Assembly (NCBI GenBank): GCA_027493935.1
Contig: JAOSJV010000001.1
Span: forward strand, 1,612,001-1,676,000
Direction of reading: 5' to 3'
Length of the DNA: 64,000 nt
DNA from: Burkholderiales bacterium
GTDB lineage: Bacteria > Pseudomonadota > Gammaproteobacteria > Burkholderiales > SG8-39
This document shows, in pieces, positions 50,066 through 59,548 of this stretch. Position 1 is the first letter of the stretch, and every line of letters begins with the position of its first letter. The position numbers and the translations under genes were made by a program. Below the pieces are notes generated by a model. That model did no database searches. It saw only the letters and a list, made by a program, of their open reading frames with translations, and had not been told where the DNA came from.

Positions 50066-51739
50066 ATGAGCGGTGCGCTTGCCACCTCGCCGGTGCGCGC
50101 GCAGCGCGCGGCCGGCACGCACCGGCTCGGCGCGCTCGGCTGGACTTCGCTCGCCGTGGCCGCGTTGGTGCTGGCGCCGCTGCTGTTCGTGGTCGGCAAC
50201 GTCTTCGTGCCGAGCCGGACCACCTGGGCGCACCTCGTCGCCACCGTGCTGCCGGGTTACGTCTGGAATACCGCACTGCTGGTGGCGATGGTGGCCGCGG
50301 GGGTGATGTCGATCGGCGTGCTCTCGGCGTGGCTCGTCACCGCTTACCGCTTTCCCGGCCAGCGGGTGCTCGAGTGGGCGCTGATCCTGCCGCTCGCAGT
50401 GCCGGCCTACGTCATGGCCTACGCGTACACCGACTGGCTGCAGTACAGCGGTCCGGTTCAGACGACGGTGCGCGAACTGACCGGCCTGCGCGCGCGCGAG
50501 TACTGGTTCCCCGAGATCCGGTCGCTCTACGGCGCCGGGGCGATGTTCTCGTTCGCGCTGTATCCGTACGTCTATCTCCTCGCGCGCAACGCGTTCATCG
50601 AGCAGTCGCGCACCGCGATCGAGGCGGGGCGCCTGCTCGGCTACAGCGCGTGGGGCAGCTTCTGGCGGGTCGCGCTGCCGCTCGCGCGCCCCGGTGTCGT
50701 CGCCGGCACCGCGCTCGCGCTGATGGAGACGCTCGCCGACTTCGGCACCGTCTCGTATTTCGCCGTGCAGACCTTCACCACCGGCATCTACCGCGCGTGG
50801 CTCTCTCTCGGCGACAGCATCGCGGCCGGGCAGCTCGCGACCTGCTTGCTGGCGTTCGTCCTGATCGTGCTCGCCCTCGAGCGCGTTCAACGTGGTGGCG
50901 CGCGCTATGCCGCGGGCCGCAAGCCGACGCCGCCGCACGCGTTGCGCGGCTGGCAGGCGGCGACCGCGTTCGTCCTCTGCGCGGCGCCGGTCCTGTTCGG
51001 CTTCCTGCTGCCGGCGGGTGTGCTGCTCGAGCTCGCGCTGACCGATCCGGACGTCCGGGTCGGCACACGCCTCTACGCGCTGATCGCGAACAGCTTCACG
51101 CTCTCGGGCGTCACCGCGGTCATCGCCGTTGCCGTCGCCGTGCTGCTCGCCTACGCCGGACGCCTGGCGAGGTCGCCGCTGGTGCCGCTCGCCAACCGGC
51201 TGGCCGCGCTCGGCTATGCGATGCCCGGCGCGGTGCTCGCGGTGGGGATCCTGGTGCCGCTCGGTAAGCTCGACAACGCCGCGGCCGGCTGGCTGCACGC
51301 CCAGTTCGGGGTCAAGACCGGCCTCCTGCTCACCGGTTCGATCGTGGCGCTGGTCTACGCGTGCCTGGTGCGCTACCTGGCGGTCGCGTTCCAGACTACC
51401 GAGGCGGCGCTCGCGCGCGTGACGCCGGCGATGGACGACGCGGCGCGCAGCCTCGGACTCTCGCCGAGCGGTGCGCTCGCGCGCGTGCACGTCCCGATAT
51501 TGCGCGGCAGTATCGTCACCGCCGGGCTGCTGGTGTTCGTCGACGTCATGAAGGAGCTGCCGATGACGTTCGCAATGCGGCCGTTCAACTTCGACACCCT
51601 GGCGGTGGAAGCGTACAACCTCACCAAGGACGAGCGCCTCGCCGAGGCCTCCGTGCCCTCGCTCGTGATCGTGGGGATCGGCCTAGTGCCGCTCATCGTG
51701 CTCTCGCGCCAGATCGCGCGCGCGCGGCGGCGCGGCTGA
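50066..51739 (+). CDS. fbpB: Ferric-iron ABC transporter permease
   Basis: A 557-residue permease with two homologous halves of about six helices each. EAA-loop motifs appear in both: EAGRLLGYSAWGSFWRVALPLARPG and DAARSLGLSPSGALARVHVPILRGS-like. ATG 50066 is preferred; TTG 50030 would add twelve residues. Fused two-domain permeases are typical of the FbpB/SfuB family. It works with FbpA (51768) and FbpC (48871). Confidence 0.85.
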   Translation: MSGALATSPVRAQRAAGTHRLGALGWTSLAVAALVLAPLLFVVGNVFVPSRTTWAHLVATVLPGYVWNTALLVAMVAAGVMSIGVLSAWLVTAYRFPGQRVLEWALILPLAVPAYVMAYAYTDWLQYSGPVQTTVRELTGLRAREYWFPEIRSLYGAGAMFSFALYPYVYLLARNAFIEQSRTAIEAGRLLGYSAWGSFWRVALPLARPGVVAGTALALMETLADFGTVSYFAVQTFTTGIYRAWLSLGDSIAAGQLATCLLAFVLIVLALERVQRGGARYAAGRKPTPPHALRGWQAATAFVLCAAPVLFGFLLPAGVLLELALTDPDVRVGTRLYALIANSFTLSGVTAVIAVAVAVLLAYAGRLARSPLVPLANRLAALGYAMPGAVLAVGILVPLGKLDNAAAGWLHAQFGVKTGLLLTGSIVALVYACLVRYLAVAFQTTEAALARVTPAMDDAARSLGLSPSGALARVHVPILRGSIVTAGLLVFVDVMKELPMTFAMRPFNFDTLAVEAYNLTKDERLAEASVPSLVIVGIGLVPLIVLSRQIARARRRG

Positions 51740-51767
51740 ACCCGCCGCGCGCGGCCGCGCGCAGCGG

Positions 51768-52799
51768 CTACTTCCAGCCGGCCTGATCGGCGAGCTTCTG
51801 CGCGATTGCCTGGTTCCTGCCGAGCTCGGCGACGTTCAACGTGTCGGGCTTGAACTCGCCGAGCGACTCGAGCTCGGGGTTGGCGAGCTTCACGCCCGGC
51901 ACCGTCGGCCACTCGTTGTTGCCGTTGGCAAAGTAAGTCTGGGCCGAGTCGCTCGCGAGGTACTCGAGAAACTTGACCGCGGCCTCCTTGTGGGGCGCAT
52001 GCCGGAGTATGCCGCCGCCGGAGATGTTCATGTGCACGCCGCGGTCGCCCTGGTTCGGCCAGATTAGGCCGACGCGCTCGACCACCGCCTTGTCGGCCGG
52101 CTTGGACGAGCGCATGAGGCGCACGTAGTAGTAGTGGTTGCCGATCGCGATCGCGCACTCGCCGGCCGCCACCGAGCGCAGCTGGTCGGTGTCCCCGCCC
52201 TTCGGGTCGCGCGCGAGGTTCGCGCGCACGCCCTCGACCCAGGCCTTGGCCTTCGCCTCGCCGAGATGGCTCACCATGCTCGCGATCAGCGAGAGGTTGT
52301 ACGGGTGACTGCTCGAGCGCGAGCAGATCTGGCCTTTCCACTTCGGATCGGCGAGGTCCTCGTAGCGGGCGATCTCGCCGGGCTTCACCCGTATCCTGTC
52401 GTAGGCGATGACGCGTGCCCGGGCGGAAAAGCCGAACCATTCGCCGTCGGGGTCGCGGAACGACGCAGGGATGCGCTTCGCGAGCGTCGCCGAACTCGCC
52501 GGCGCGAAGATCGCCGCCTGGTCGGCACGCCAGATGCGGCCGACGTCGACGGTGAGAAAGACGTCGGCCGGGCTGTTCGCGCCCTCGGCTTTGATGCGCT
52601 CGAACAGCGCGTCTTCGCCGCCCTCGATGCGGTTGATCTTGATGCCGGTCTTCTTGGTGAAGTCGGCGTACAGCGCCTCGTCGGTGCTGTAGTGGCGCGC
52701 GGTATAGAGATTGAGCACCTGCTGTGCGGCGGCCGCGAAGGGCAAGGCGGCAAGGACGGCCGCGAGCGCGGCGGCGAGCATGCTGGGCTGGCGTGACAT
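51768..52799 (-). CDS. fbpA: Periplasmic ferric-iron-binding protein
   Basis: A 343-residue solute-binding protein with signal peptide (LAAALAAVLAALPFAAAA). LNLYTARHYSTDEALYADFT starts the mature domain, GICSRSSSHPYN-like and AIGNHYYYVRLMRSS carry the tyrosines that would bind iron, and ILRHAPHKEAAVKFLEYLAS closes the fold. A GGAGGAAT ribosome site sets ATG 52799. It is convergent with the permease gene and has its own Fur-like sites upstream. Confidence 0.85.
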   Translation of the reverse strand: MSRQPSMLAAALAAVLAALPFAAAAQQVLNLYTARHYSTDEALYADFTKKTGIKINRIEGGEDALFERIKAEGANSPADVFLTVDVGRIWRADQAAIFAPASSATLAKRIPASFRDPDGEWFGFSARARVIAYDRIRVKPGEIARYEDLADPKWKGQICSRSSSHPYNLSLIASMVSHLGEAKAKAWVEGVRANLARDPKGGDTDQLRSVAAGECAIAIGNHYYYVRLMRSSKPADKAVVERVGLIWPNQGDRGVHMNISGGGILRHAPHKEAAVKFLEYLASDSAQTYFANGNNEWPTVPGVKLANPELESLGEFKPDTLNVAELGRNQAIAQKLADQAGWK

Positions 52800-52850
52800 C
52801 GGTGATTCCTCCACAGGGGTGCGGCACGGACGCGCCTGCAGCCCGTAATT

Positions 52851-52900
52851 TATCAAGAATGATTCCTGTTCACAATAGTAGCGAGAATCATTCGCGTTGT
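52851..52900 (-). promoter_or_regulatory. Two candidate Fur sites upstream of fbpA
   Basis: AAGAATGATTCCT (about 52855) and GAGAATCATTCGC (about 52883) share a GAATSATTC core 28 bases apart. They resemble the site at 49994. Iron repression of fbpA is predicted. Confidence 0.5.
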
Positions 52901-52966
52901 TACTCTAGCAGGACTGTACGCGAAGGCATTTGATCTGGATCACCGCCGCACGATGCGCGGCTCGGG

Positions 52967-53470
52967 TCAGAGCGCGAGGCGGCGGGCGCCGTTGAAGCGG
53001 CGCAGCCAGTAGTCGAGGCGCAAGTCGTCGATGCGCACCGCGCCGCCGGCGCTCGGCGCGTGGATGAAGCGTTGCTCGCCGAGGTAGATGCCGACATGGG
53101 AGTAGGCACGTCGCTGGGTGTCGAAGAAGAGGAGGTCGCCCGGCTGGAGGTCCGGCGCCGCGACGTGGCGGCCGATCCGGCTGAGCTCGAGCGTCGTGCG
53201 CGGCAGCGCGAGCCGCGACGCACGCCAGTAGGCGTAGGCGACGAGCCCGGAGCAGTCGAAGCCGGTTTCGGGCGAGCGGCCGCCCTCGGCGTAGGGTGCG
53301 CCGAGCGCGCTCAGGGCATGCAGCGCAACCTCGCTCGTCTCGACCGCCGCGGCGCTTACGGCCCGCACAGACGCGTCAGGCACAGCGCCGCGCGGCGCCG
53401 TGGGTATGGTCGCGCATCCAGCCGCTACCGCAGCCGTAAATAAAAGTAGAAACAATATGTTGTAGCGCAT
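52967..53470 (-). CDS. NlpC/P60 family lipoprotein hydrolase
   Basis: A 167-residue protein with lipobox AAVAAGCA. The papain-like triad is visible: Cys in GFDCSGLVAYAY, His in YSHVGIYLG and the third residue in RFIHAPS. It cleaves peptidoglycan peptide bonds in the periplasm. The length is typical of small Spr/NlpC-type enzymes. Transcribed alone, divergent from the secretin-like gene. Confidence 0.85.
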   Translation of the reverse strand: MRYNILFLLLFTAAVAAGCATIPTAPRGAVPDASVRAVSAAAVETSEVALHALSALGAPYAEGGRSPETGFDCSGLVAYAYWRASRLALPRTTLELSRIGRHVAAPDLQPGDLLFFDTQRRAYSHVGIYLGEQRFIHAPSAGGAVRIDDLRLDYWLRRFNGARRLAL

Positions 53471-53658
53471 ATGTGGAGTAATTTAAGAAAACTGTGAGCC
53501 AATTGCAAGGCCTCGTACGGCGCGTGTCCGGGGGTCGTGGTCGCGATGCCGGCCCGCGCAAATGCGCCGCGAGCGGGGCACCGGTCGGCCAAACGGGTTA
53601 GGCTCGCGTTCGTCGACGGGCGGCCGGCAGTGCCGCCTCGGGATGGAGGTCTTGTCGC

Positions 53659-54480
53659 ATGAACGCGCTCCGGCTTGTGACGGCGGCCGTGCTGCTGTGG
53701 TGCGCCTCGGCGCTTGCCGACCAGGTCGAGGTCGTCCAGCTCCAACACCGCACCGCGGAGCAGATGATTCCCGCGCTGCGGCCGCTGCTCTCGCCCGGTG
53801 CAGCGCTCACCGGCATGCACAGCTCGCTCGTTATCCGATCGGACCGGGCCAACATCGAAGCGCTCAAGCGCGTCATCGTGGCGCTCGATCGCGCGCCGCG
53901 CAGGCTCATGATCTCGGTGCGCCAGGACGTGGGCGGATCAAGCGTCGGGCGCAGCGTCGCCGCCGGGGCAACGGTTGCCGGCAACCGCGGCCGTGCATCG
54001 GTCGGGCAGGGCGCACCGGTCGGCGGCGGCGTGAACGCCCACGTTACGGATTCGACGAGCGCCGGCGACGACCGGCTCCTGCAGCAGGTGCAGGCGCTCG
54101 AGGGCTCGCCAGCATACATCAGCATCGGGCAGAGTGTGCCAGTGCCTTCGCGCACGGTGACGCGCGGCCTCGGGGGCGCGATCGTGAGCGACTCGGTCGT
54201 CTATCGCGACACGGCGAGCGGCTTCTACGTGCTGCCACGCATCGCGGGCGATCGCGTGACGCTCGAGATCGATCCGCAGCGCGAAGCGCCCGGACGCTAT
54301 CCCGGCAGCGTGAGGTCGCAGCGCCTCGCCACCACCGTAAGCGGCCGCCTCGGCGAGTGGTTCGAGCTCGGCGGCATCGACCGCAGCGCGACCCGCGGTG
54401 AGCGCGGCATCCTCGCGAGCGGCACCTCGTCGCGCGAGTCCTCCTCGCGCGTCTGGGTTAAGGTGGACGAGCTCGAGTGA
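53659..54480 (+). CDS. Secretin N-domain-like periplasmic protein
   Basis: A 273-residue protein with signal peptide (LVTAAVLLWCASALA), then QVEVVQLQHRTAEQMIPALRPLL and LVIRSDRANIEALKRVIVALD, the short N-domain of type II/III secretins. The rest (LGGAIVSDSVVYRDTASGFYVLPRI, RLGEWFELGGIDRS) recalls the start of a secretin core, but the pore-forming strands are missing. Its role is not clear; it overlaps the helicase gene by four bases. Confidence 0.65.
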   Translation: MNALRLVTAAVLLWCASALADQVEVVQLQHRTAEQMIPALRPLLSPGAALTGMHSSLVIRSDRANIEALKRVIVALDRAPRRLMISVRQDVGGSSVGRSVAAGATVAGNRGRASVGQGAPVGGGVNAHVTDSTSAGDDRLLQQVQALEGSPAYISIGQSVPVPSRTVTRGLGGAIVSDSVVYRDTASGFYVLPRIAGDRVTLEIDPQREAPGRYPGSVRSQRLATTVSGRLGEWFELGGIDRSATRGERGILASGTSSRESSSRVWVKVDELE

Positions 54481-56483
54481 GCGGCGCCTCCGACGCGTCG
54501 CCGCTCGCCGCCGTGTTCGCCGCCGATGGGCCGCTCGCGCGCGCGGTGCCCGGCTACCGCATGCGCGAGCAGCAGGTGGCGCTCGCGCAGCGCATCGAGG
54601 CGGCGATCGGCGCCGGGCGCGTCCTCGTCGCCGAGGCGGGCACCGGCACCGGCAAGACCTTCGCGTACCTCGTGCCGGCGCTCGCGAGCGGCGGCAAGGT
54701 GCTCGTATCGACCGGGACGAAGACACTGCAGGACCAACTGTTCGGCCGCGACCTGCCGATCATCCGGCAGGCGCTCGGGCTGCCGGTCGCCGGCGCGCTC
54801 CTCAAGGGCCGGGCGAACTACGTCTGCCCGCATCATCTGGCGCGCAACCTCGAGGAGGGCCGGCTGCCGAGCCGCGAATCGGTGCACGACCTGCAGCTGA
54901 TCGCCGGTTTTGCGCGGCGCACCCAGACCGGCGACCGGGCCGAACTTGCCGAGGTGCCCGAGGACGCCGAGGCCTGGACGCGTGCGACCTCGACGCGCGA
55001 CAACTGCCTCGGGCAGGGCTGCGCGCGTTTGCGCGAGTGCTTCGTGATGCGGGCACGGCGCGAGGCGCTCGCTGCCGACGTCGTGGTGGTGAACCACCAT
55101 CTCTTCTTCGCCGACGTGGTGCTGCGCGACGAGGGTATGGCCGAGCTCCTGCCGACGTGCAACACGATCATCCTGGACGAGGCACACCAGCTTCCCGATA
55201 CCGCTACGCTCTTCTTCGGCCAGTCGGTCACCACCGGCCAGGCGCTCGAGCTCGCGCGCGACACGCTCGCCGAGGGCATCGCCGAGGCTCCCGACGCGCC
55301 GGAGCTGCGCGAGCTCGTGTGCGCGATGGATCGCGGCGCGCGCGATCTGCGGATCGCGGCGGGCCCGCGCGACGGCCGACGTCACGCCGCGGACCTCGAT
55401 CGCAGCGCCGAATTCTCAGCTGCGCTCGCGCGCTTCGCGACGGCGCTCGAACGGCTCGCCGCCGCGCTCGGCAGCCTCGCCGAGCGCGGCGAGGGCCTCG
55501 CCAACTGCGCCGCGCGCGCTCGCTCGCTCGGCGAGCGGTTGCAGACGTGGCGCGCGGGCGAACGCGAGACCCTGGTGCGCTGGGTCGAGGCGCATAGCCA
55601 CTCGCTCGCGCTGCACGCGACGCCGCTCTCGATCGCGCCGATCTTCCGCCGCCAGCTCGAGGAGCACCGGCGCGCATGGATATTCACATCGGCCACGCTT
55701 GCGGTCGACGGCGACTTCTCGCATTTCCAGCGCATGCTCGGACTGGAGGACGCCGACACCGCGTGCTGGGGCAGCCCGTTCGACTATGCGCGCCAGGGGC
55801 TGCTCTACCTGCCGCGCGCGCTGCCGGAGCCGAACACGGAAGCGCACTGCGACGCGGTCGTCGAAGCAGCGTTGCCGGTGATCCGCGCGAGCGGCGGCCG
55901 CGCGTTCGTGCTGTTCACCACGCTGCGCGCGATGCGGCGCGCGCACGCACGCCTCGGCGAGGCGCTGTGCGACGCCGGACTCGACTTTCCGCTGCTCCTG
56001 CAGGGACAGGGCACCCGCAGCGCGCTGCTCGAGCGGTTCCGCCGCCTCGGCAACGCCGTGCTGGTCGGGGCGGCGAGCTTCTGGGAGGGCGTCGACGTGC
56101 GCGGCGAGGCGCTCTCGGTCGTCGTAATCGACAAGCTTCCGTTCGCGCCGCCCGACGACCCGGTGTTCGCCGCGCGGCTCGCGGCGCTGAAGCGCGCCGG
56201 CCGCAACCCGTTCGTCGAACTGCAGCTGCCGGCTGCGGCCCTGCTCCTCAAGCAGGGCGCCGGCCGGCTGATTCGCGACGAGCGCGACCGCGGCGTGCTG
56301 ATGATCTGCGATCCGCGCCTCGCGACGCGCAGCTACGGCGCGCGGCTGCTCGCGAGCCTGCCGCCGATGCGCCGCACGCGCGAGCTCGAGGAGGTGCGCC
56401 GCTTCCTCGCCGCGGCGGCCGACGCAGAGCCGGCCGGAGCGCCCGCGGCCGCCGTGCCCGGCCACGCGGCGGCGGCAGGCTGA
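54477..56483 (+). CDS. ATP-dependent DNA helicase, DinG/YoaA family
   Basis: A 668-residue iron-sulfur helicase of superfamily 2. Motif I EAGTGTGKTFAYLVPAL, four FeS cysteines in NYVCPHH, DNCLGQGCARLRECF, DEAH box IILDEAHQLPD, and C-terminal motifs GAASFWEGVDVRGEAL and QGAGRLIRDERDRG. It unwinds DNA 5' to 3', acting in damage tolerance. YoaA and DinG cannot be separated by eye; the length fits YoaA-type. GTG start overlaps the preceding stop. Confidence 0.85.
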   Translation: MSGASDASPLAAVFAADGPLARAVPGYRMREQQVALAQRIEAAIGAGRVLVAEAGTGTGKTFAYLVPALASGGKVLVSTGTKTLQDQLFGRDLPIIRQALGLPVAGALLKGRANYVCPHHLARNLEEGRLPSRESVHDLQLIAGFARRTQTGDRAELAEVPEDAEAWTRATSTRDNCLGQGCARLRECFVMRARREALAADVVVVNHHLFFADVVLRDEGMAELLPTCNTIILDEAHQLPDTATLFFGQSVTTGQALELARDTLAEGIAEAPDAPELRELVCAMDRGARDLRIAAGPRDGRRHAADLDRSAEFSAALARFATALERLAAALGSLAERGEGLANCAARARSLGERLQTWRAGERETLVRWVEAHSHSLALHATPLSIAPIFRRQLEEHRRAWIFTSATLAVDGDFSHFQRMLGLEDADTACWGSPFDYARQGLLYLPRALPEPNTEAHCDAVVEAALPVIRASGGRAFVLFTTLRAMRRAHARLGEALCDAGLDFPLLLQGQGTRSALLERFRRLGNAVLVGAASFWEGVDVRGEALSVVVIDKLPFAPPDDPVFAARLAALKRAGRNPFVELQLPAAALLLKQGAGRLIRDERDRGVLMICDPRLATRSYGARLLASLPPMRRTRELEEVRRFLAAAADAEPAGAPAAAVPGHAAAAG

Positions 56484-56500
56484 TCCCCCCGGGATCGCCT

Positions 56501-56660
56501 GGAAGCTGTCTCAGAATCGCGGCGGTGCTTGTTCGTCGGCTGAGGTCGTACGAAGAAGGGGCAAATTGCCCCGTGAATATCCCCGAACGAACAAGGGGCG
56601 ACCCCTTGCAGATCCCCTCTTTCGCGGGTGCACCCTCGTTTCGAGATCGGTTCTAGAATC
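56501..56660. repeat. MITE-like repeat, copy 3 (reference copy)
   Basis: About 160 bases with imperfect inverted ends (GCTGTCTCAGAATCG and, reversed, ACCGATCTCGAAACG) and an inner palindrome GGGGCAAATTGCCCC. Copies: 36411-36530, 39925-40096, 46414-46596. It ends 43 bases before the DenD-like gene. Confidence 0.75.
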
Positions 56661-56702
56661 GCGCCGACGCCGTCGCTGCGGCGTGGCGGGAGGCGCGCGC
56701 AC

Positions 56703-57680
56703 ATGAAGGTCTTCATCACCGGCGGCGGCGGATTCCTCGGCTATCGTCTCGCGCGCACGCTGCTCGCGCAGGGCGCGCTGGGAGGACTGGACGGCGGCGC
56801 CGCGGCGATCTCGGGCATCACGCTGTTCGACACCGGATTCCCGGCCGAGGTCGATACGCGCCTGCACGCGGTGACCGGCGATCTCTGCGCGCCCGGCGTG
56901 GTCGAGGCGGCGCTCGCGCCCGACACCGGGGCGGTGTTCCATCTCGCGGCGGTGGTGAGCGCCGGCGCCGAGGCCGACTTCGACCTCGGCATGCGCGTGA
57001 ACCTCGACGGCACGCGCACGCTGCTCGACGCGTGCCGGCGCCTCGCGCGTCCGCCGCGGCTGGTGTTCGCGAGCTCGGTCGCCGCCTTCGGTGGCGCGCT
57101 GCCGGCGACGCTCGACGACGCCACCATGCCGACGCCGCGAACCTCCTACGGCGTACAGAAAGTGATCGGCGAGTACCTCGTCACCGAGTACTCGCGGCGC
57201 GGCTTCCTCGACGGGCGCAGCCTGCGGCTGCCGACGATCGTCGTGCGCCCGGGCCGCCCCAACCTCGCTGCCTCGTCGTTCGCGAGCGCGATCATCCGCG
57301 AGCCGCTCGCCGGCCGCGACTACGAGTGCCCGGTGCCCGATACCCCCGGCATCTGGCTGCTCTCGCCGCGCAAGGCGATCGACGCGTTCCTGCACGCTTG
57401 CGCGCTGCCCGCCGCGGCATGGGGCCCCCACCGCGTGGTCAACCTGCCGGGGATCTCGGTGACGGTGCGCGAGGCGGTGGACGCCATGGCGCGCATCGCC
57501 GGCGCCCAAGCGGCCGCGAGGCTCAGTTTCGTGCCCGACCCCCGCATCACGGCGATCGTCGACACCTGGCCGACGCGAATCGAAACGCCGCGGGCGCGCG
57601 CGCTGGGGTTCACGGCGGATACCGGCATCGACGCCGTGATCCGCGAACACATGCAAGAAGAGGGTCTTGCCGGCCGTTGA
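56703..57680 (+). CDS. denD: NAD-dependent epimerase/dehydratase, D-erythronate dehydrogenase-like
   Basis: A 325-residue extended SDR: KVFITGGGGFLGYRLARTLL, HLAAVVSAGAEADFDLGMRVN, catalytic TSYGVQKVIGEYLVTEYSRRG (Tyr-x3-Lys) and LRLPTIVVRPGRPN. These blocks fit the DenD subfamily, which oxidises D-erythronate. No other DenD-pathway kinase or isomerase gene is adjacent, so the exact substrate is uncertain. Confidence 0.75.
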   Translation: MKVFITGGGGFLGYRLARTLLAQGALGGLDGGAAAISGITLFDTGFPAEVDTRLHAVTGDLCAPGVVEAALAPDTGAVFHLAAVVSAGAEADFDLGMRVNLDGTRTLLDACRRLARPPRLVFASSVAAFGGALPATLDDATMPTPRTSYGVQKVIGEYLVTEYSRRGFLDGRSLRLPTIVVRPGRPNLAASSFASAIIREPLAGRDYECPVPDTPGIWLLSPRKAIDAFLHACALPAAAWGPHRVVNLPGISVTVREAVDAMARIAGAQAAARLSFVPDPRITAIVDTWPTRIETPRARALGFTADTGIDAVIREHMQEEGLAGR

Positions 57681-57723
57681 GCGCGCGCCGCCGGCTGCCG
57701 GGGATACGCCCGATGCGCGCCGC

Positions 57724-58521
57724 TCAGCTGCGCGGCTTCCAGAACTGCCACCACGCCGGGTCGGGCGCCACCCGCCCGCCCTGCAGGAGCTTGCTGTCGG
57801 GGAAGTTGGCGCGCAGCACGCGCTCGGCGTCGTCGCGCAGCTCCTTCATGCCGAGGCGCTCGTAGGCGCGCGCCATGATGAAGAGCGCCTCCTCCATGGC
57901 CGGGGCTTCGGGGTAGGTCTTGACCGCGAACTGCGCGCGGTTGGCGGCCGCGACGAAGGCGCCGCGCAGATAGTAGTAGCGCGCTACGTGGACCTCGTGC
58001 GAGGCGAGCCCGTTCACGAGGTAGTTCATCCGCGCGACGGCGTCGGGCGCGTACTTGCTCTGCGGGTACTTGGCGACCAGCTCCTTGAACGCATTGAACG
58101 AGTCTCGCGCCGAGCGCGGGTCGCGCTGCGACGGATCCTCGCCGAACCACTGCGCGAGCGTGGACTGGTCCTCGTAGAAATTGACGATGCCCTTGAGATA
58201 GTACGCGTAGTCGATGTTCGGATGGTTCGGATGCAGCTTGATGAACCGCTCGATCGCGGCGATCGCCGAGGCCGGATCGCCGTTCTTGTAGTGGGCGTAG
58301 GCGACTTCGAGCTGCGACTGCTGCGCGTAGCGCCCGTATGGAAAACGCGCCTCGAGCTTCTCGAAGTAGGAGATCGCGGTTTCGTAATTGCCGCTGGCGA
58401 GCTCGTCCTTCGCCTCGGTGTACAGGCGCTGCGCCGTCCACCCGACCGTGTGGTCTTCGCTCGAGAAGCGGCCGCAGCCGGCGAGCAGGACGACGACGAG
58501 AACCGCTAAACTACGCCACAT
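57724..58521 (-). CDS. bamD: Outer-membrane assembly lipoprotein BamD
   Basis: A 265-residue lipoprotein with lipobox VLLAGCGRF and TPR-type repeats (KDELASGNYETAISYFEKLEA, RFPYGRYAQQSQLEVAYAHY, FIKLHPNHPNIDYAYYLKG, VARYPQSKYAPDA-like). BamD is the essential partner of BamA in beta-barrel insertion. The order bamD, divergent from rluD and pgeF, is typical of betaproteobacteria. Its ATG overlaps that of rluD on the other strand. Confidence 0.9.
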   Translation of the reverse strand: MWRSLAVLVVVLLAGCGRFSSEDHTVGWTAQRLYTEAKDELASGNYETAISYFEKLEARFPYGRYAQQSQLEVAYAHYKNGDPASAIAAIERFIKLHPNHPNIDYAYYLKGIVNFYEDQSTLAQWFGEDPSQRDPRSARDSFNAFKELVAKYPQSKYAPDAVARMNYLVNGLASHEVHVARYYYLRGAFVAAANRAQFAVKTYPEAPAMEEALFIMARAYERLGMKELRDDAERVLRANFPDSKLLQGGRVAPDPAWWQFWKPRS

Positions 58522-59548
58522 GTTGCGATCCGATCGCGAGAAGACGTCGACGAAGGCGGCGCCGAAGCGCGCCGGTCTGGCGCGCAAGCGGGACGCGCTC
58601 GCGCGCCCGCCCGGCAGCGCCGATTATAGCGTCGCCGAGGTGCGACGGGTCCCCGATGCGCTCGCCGGCCTGCGCCTGGACGTGGCGCTCGCGCGCATGT
58701 TCCCGGAGCATTCGCGCAGCCGCATGCAGGCCTGGCTGCGCGACGGGCGCATCGCGGTCGATTCCGACCGCCTCGCGGGGAAGGCGGGCAAGCGCAAGGT
58801 CTGGGGCGGCGAGCAGGTGCGCATCGAGCCGGCTGCCGACCCGCGCGCAGCCGCGTTCAGTCCCGAGGCCGTCGCGCTCGACGTCGTCTACGAGGACGAA
58901 GCGATCCTGGTGATCGACAAGCCCGCCGGACTGGTCGTGCACCCCGGCAGCGGCAACTGGCGCGGCACGCTCCTGAATGCAATCCTGCACCACGCACCCG
59001 CGACCGCGGCGCTGCCGCGCGCCGGCATTGTTCACCGCCTGGACAAGGGCACGAGCGGCCTGCTGGTGGTCGCAAAGACGCTCACCGCGCAGACCGCTCT
59101 TGCGCGGCAGTTGCACGCGCGCACCGTGCGCCGCGAGTACCTCGCGCTGGTGCACGGCGCGCTGCGCGCCGGCGGCACGGTCGACGCCCCCATCGGGCGC
59201 CATCCGGTCGCACGCACCCGCATGGCGGTCGCCGCGCGCGGCAAGCCGGCGCGCACGCATTACGCGGTGCTGCGCCGTTTCGCCCGCGCGACGCTCGTCG
59301 AGTGCCGCCTCGAGACCGGTCGCACGCACCAGATCCGCGTTCACATGCATTCGCTCGGGCATCCGCTCGTCGGCGATCCGGTGTACGGCCGGCGCGCGCC
59401 CGGCGTGTCGCCGGCGCTCGCGGCGTTTGCGCGTCAGGCGCTGCACGCGGCGCGGCTCGCGCTGGTGCACCCGATGACGCGAGCGGAGGTCGGCTGGACC
59501 TCGCCGCTACCCGCCGACCTGCGCGCGCTCCTGGACGCGCTCGATTGA
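58520..59548 (+). CDS. rluD: 23S rRNA pseudouridine synthase RluD
   Basis: The S4 domain (GLRLDVALARMFPEHSRSRMQAWL) is followed by the catalytic domain with AGIVHRLDKGTSGLLVVAK (HRLDxxTSG, catalytic Asp), RREYLALVHG and ETGRTHQIRVHMHSLGHPL. It makes the pseudouridines of helix 69. ATG 58520 overlaps the bamD start; a start 60-100 bases further in would give the usual length and leave room for a bamD promoter. Confidence 0.9.
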   Translation: MLRSDREKTSTKAAPKRAGLARKRDALARPPGSADYSVAEVRRVPDALAGLRLDVALARMFPEHSRSRMQAWLRDGRIAVDSDRLAGKAGKRKVWGGEQVRIEPAADPRAAAFSPEAVALDVVYEDEAILVIDKPAGLVVHPGSGNWRGTLLNAILHHAPATAALPRAGIVHRLDKGTSGLLVVAKTLTAQTALARQLHARTVRREYLALVHGALRAGGTVDAPIGRHPVARTRMAVAARGKPARTHYAVLRRFARATLVECRLETGRTHQIRVHMHSLGHPLVGDPVYGRRAPGVSPALAAFARQALHAARLALVHPMTRAEVGWTSPLPADLRALLDALD

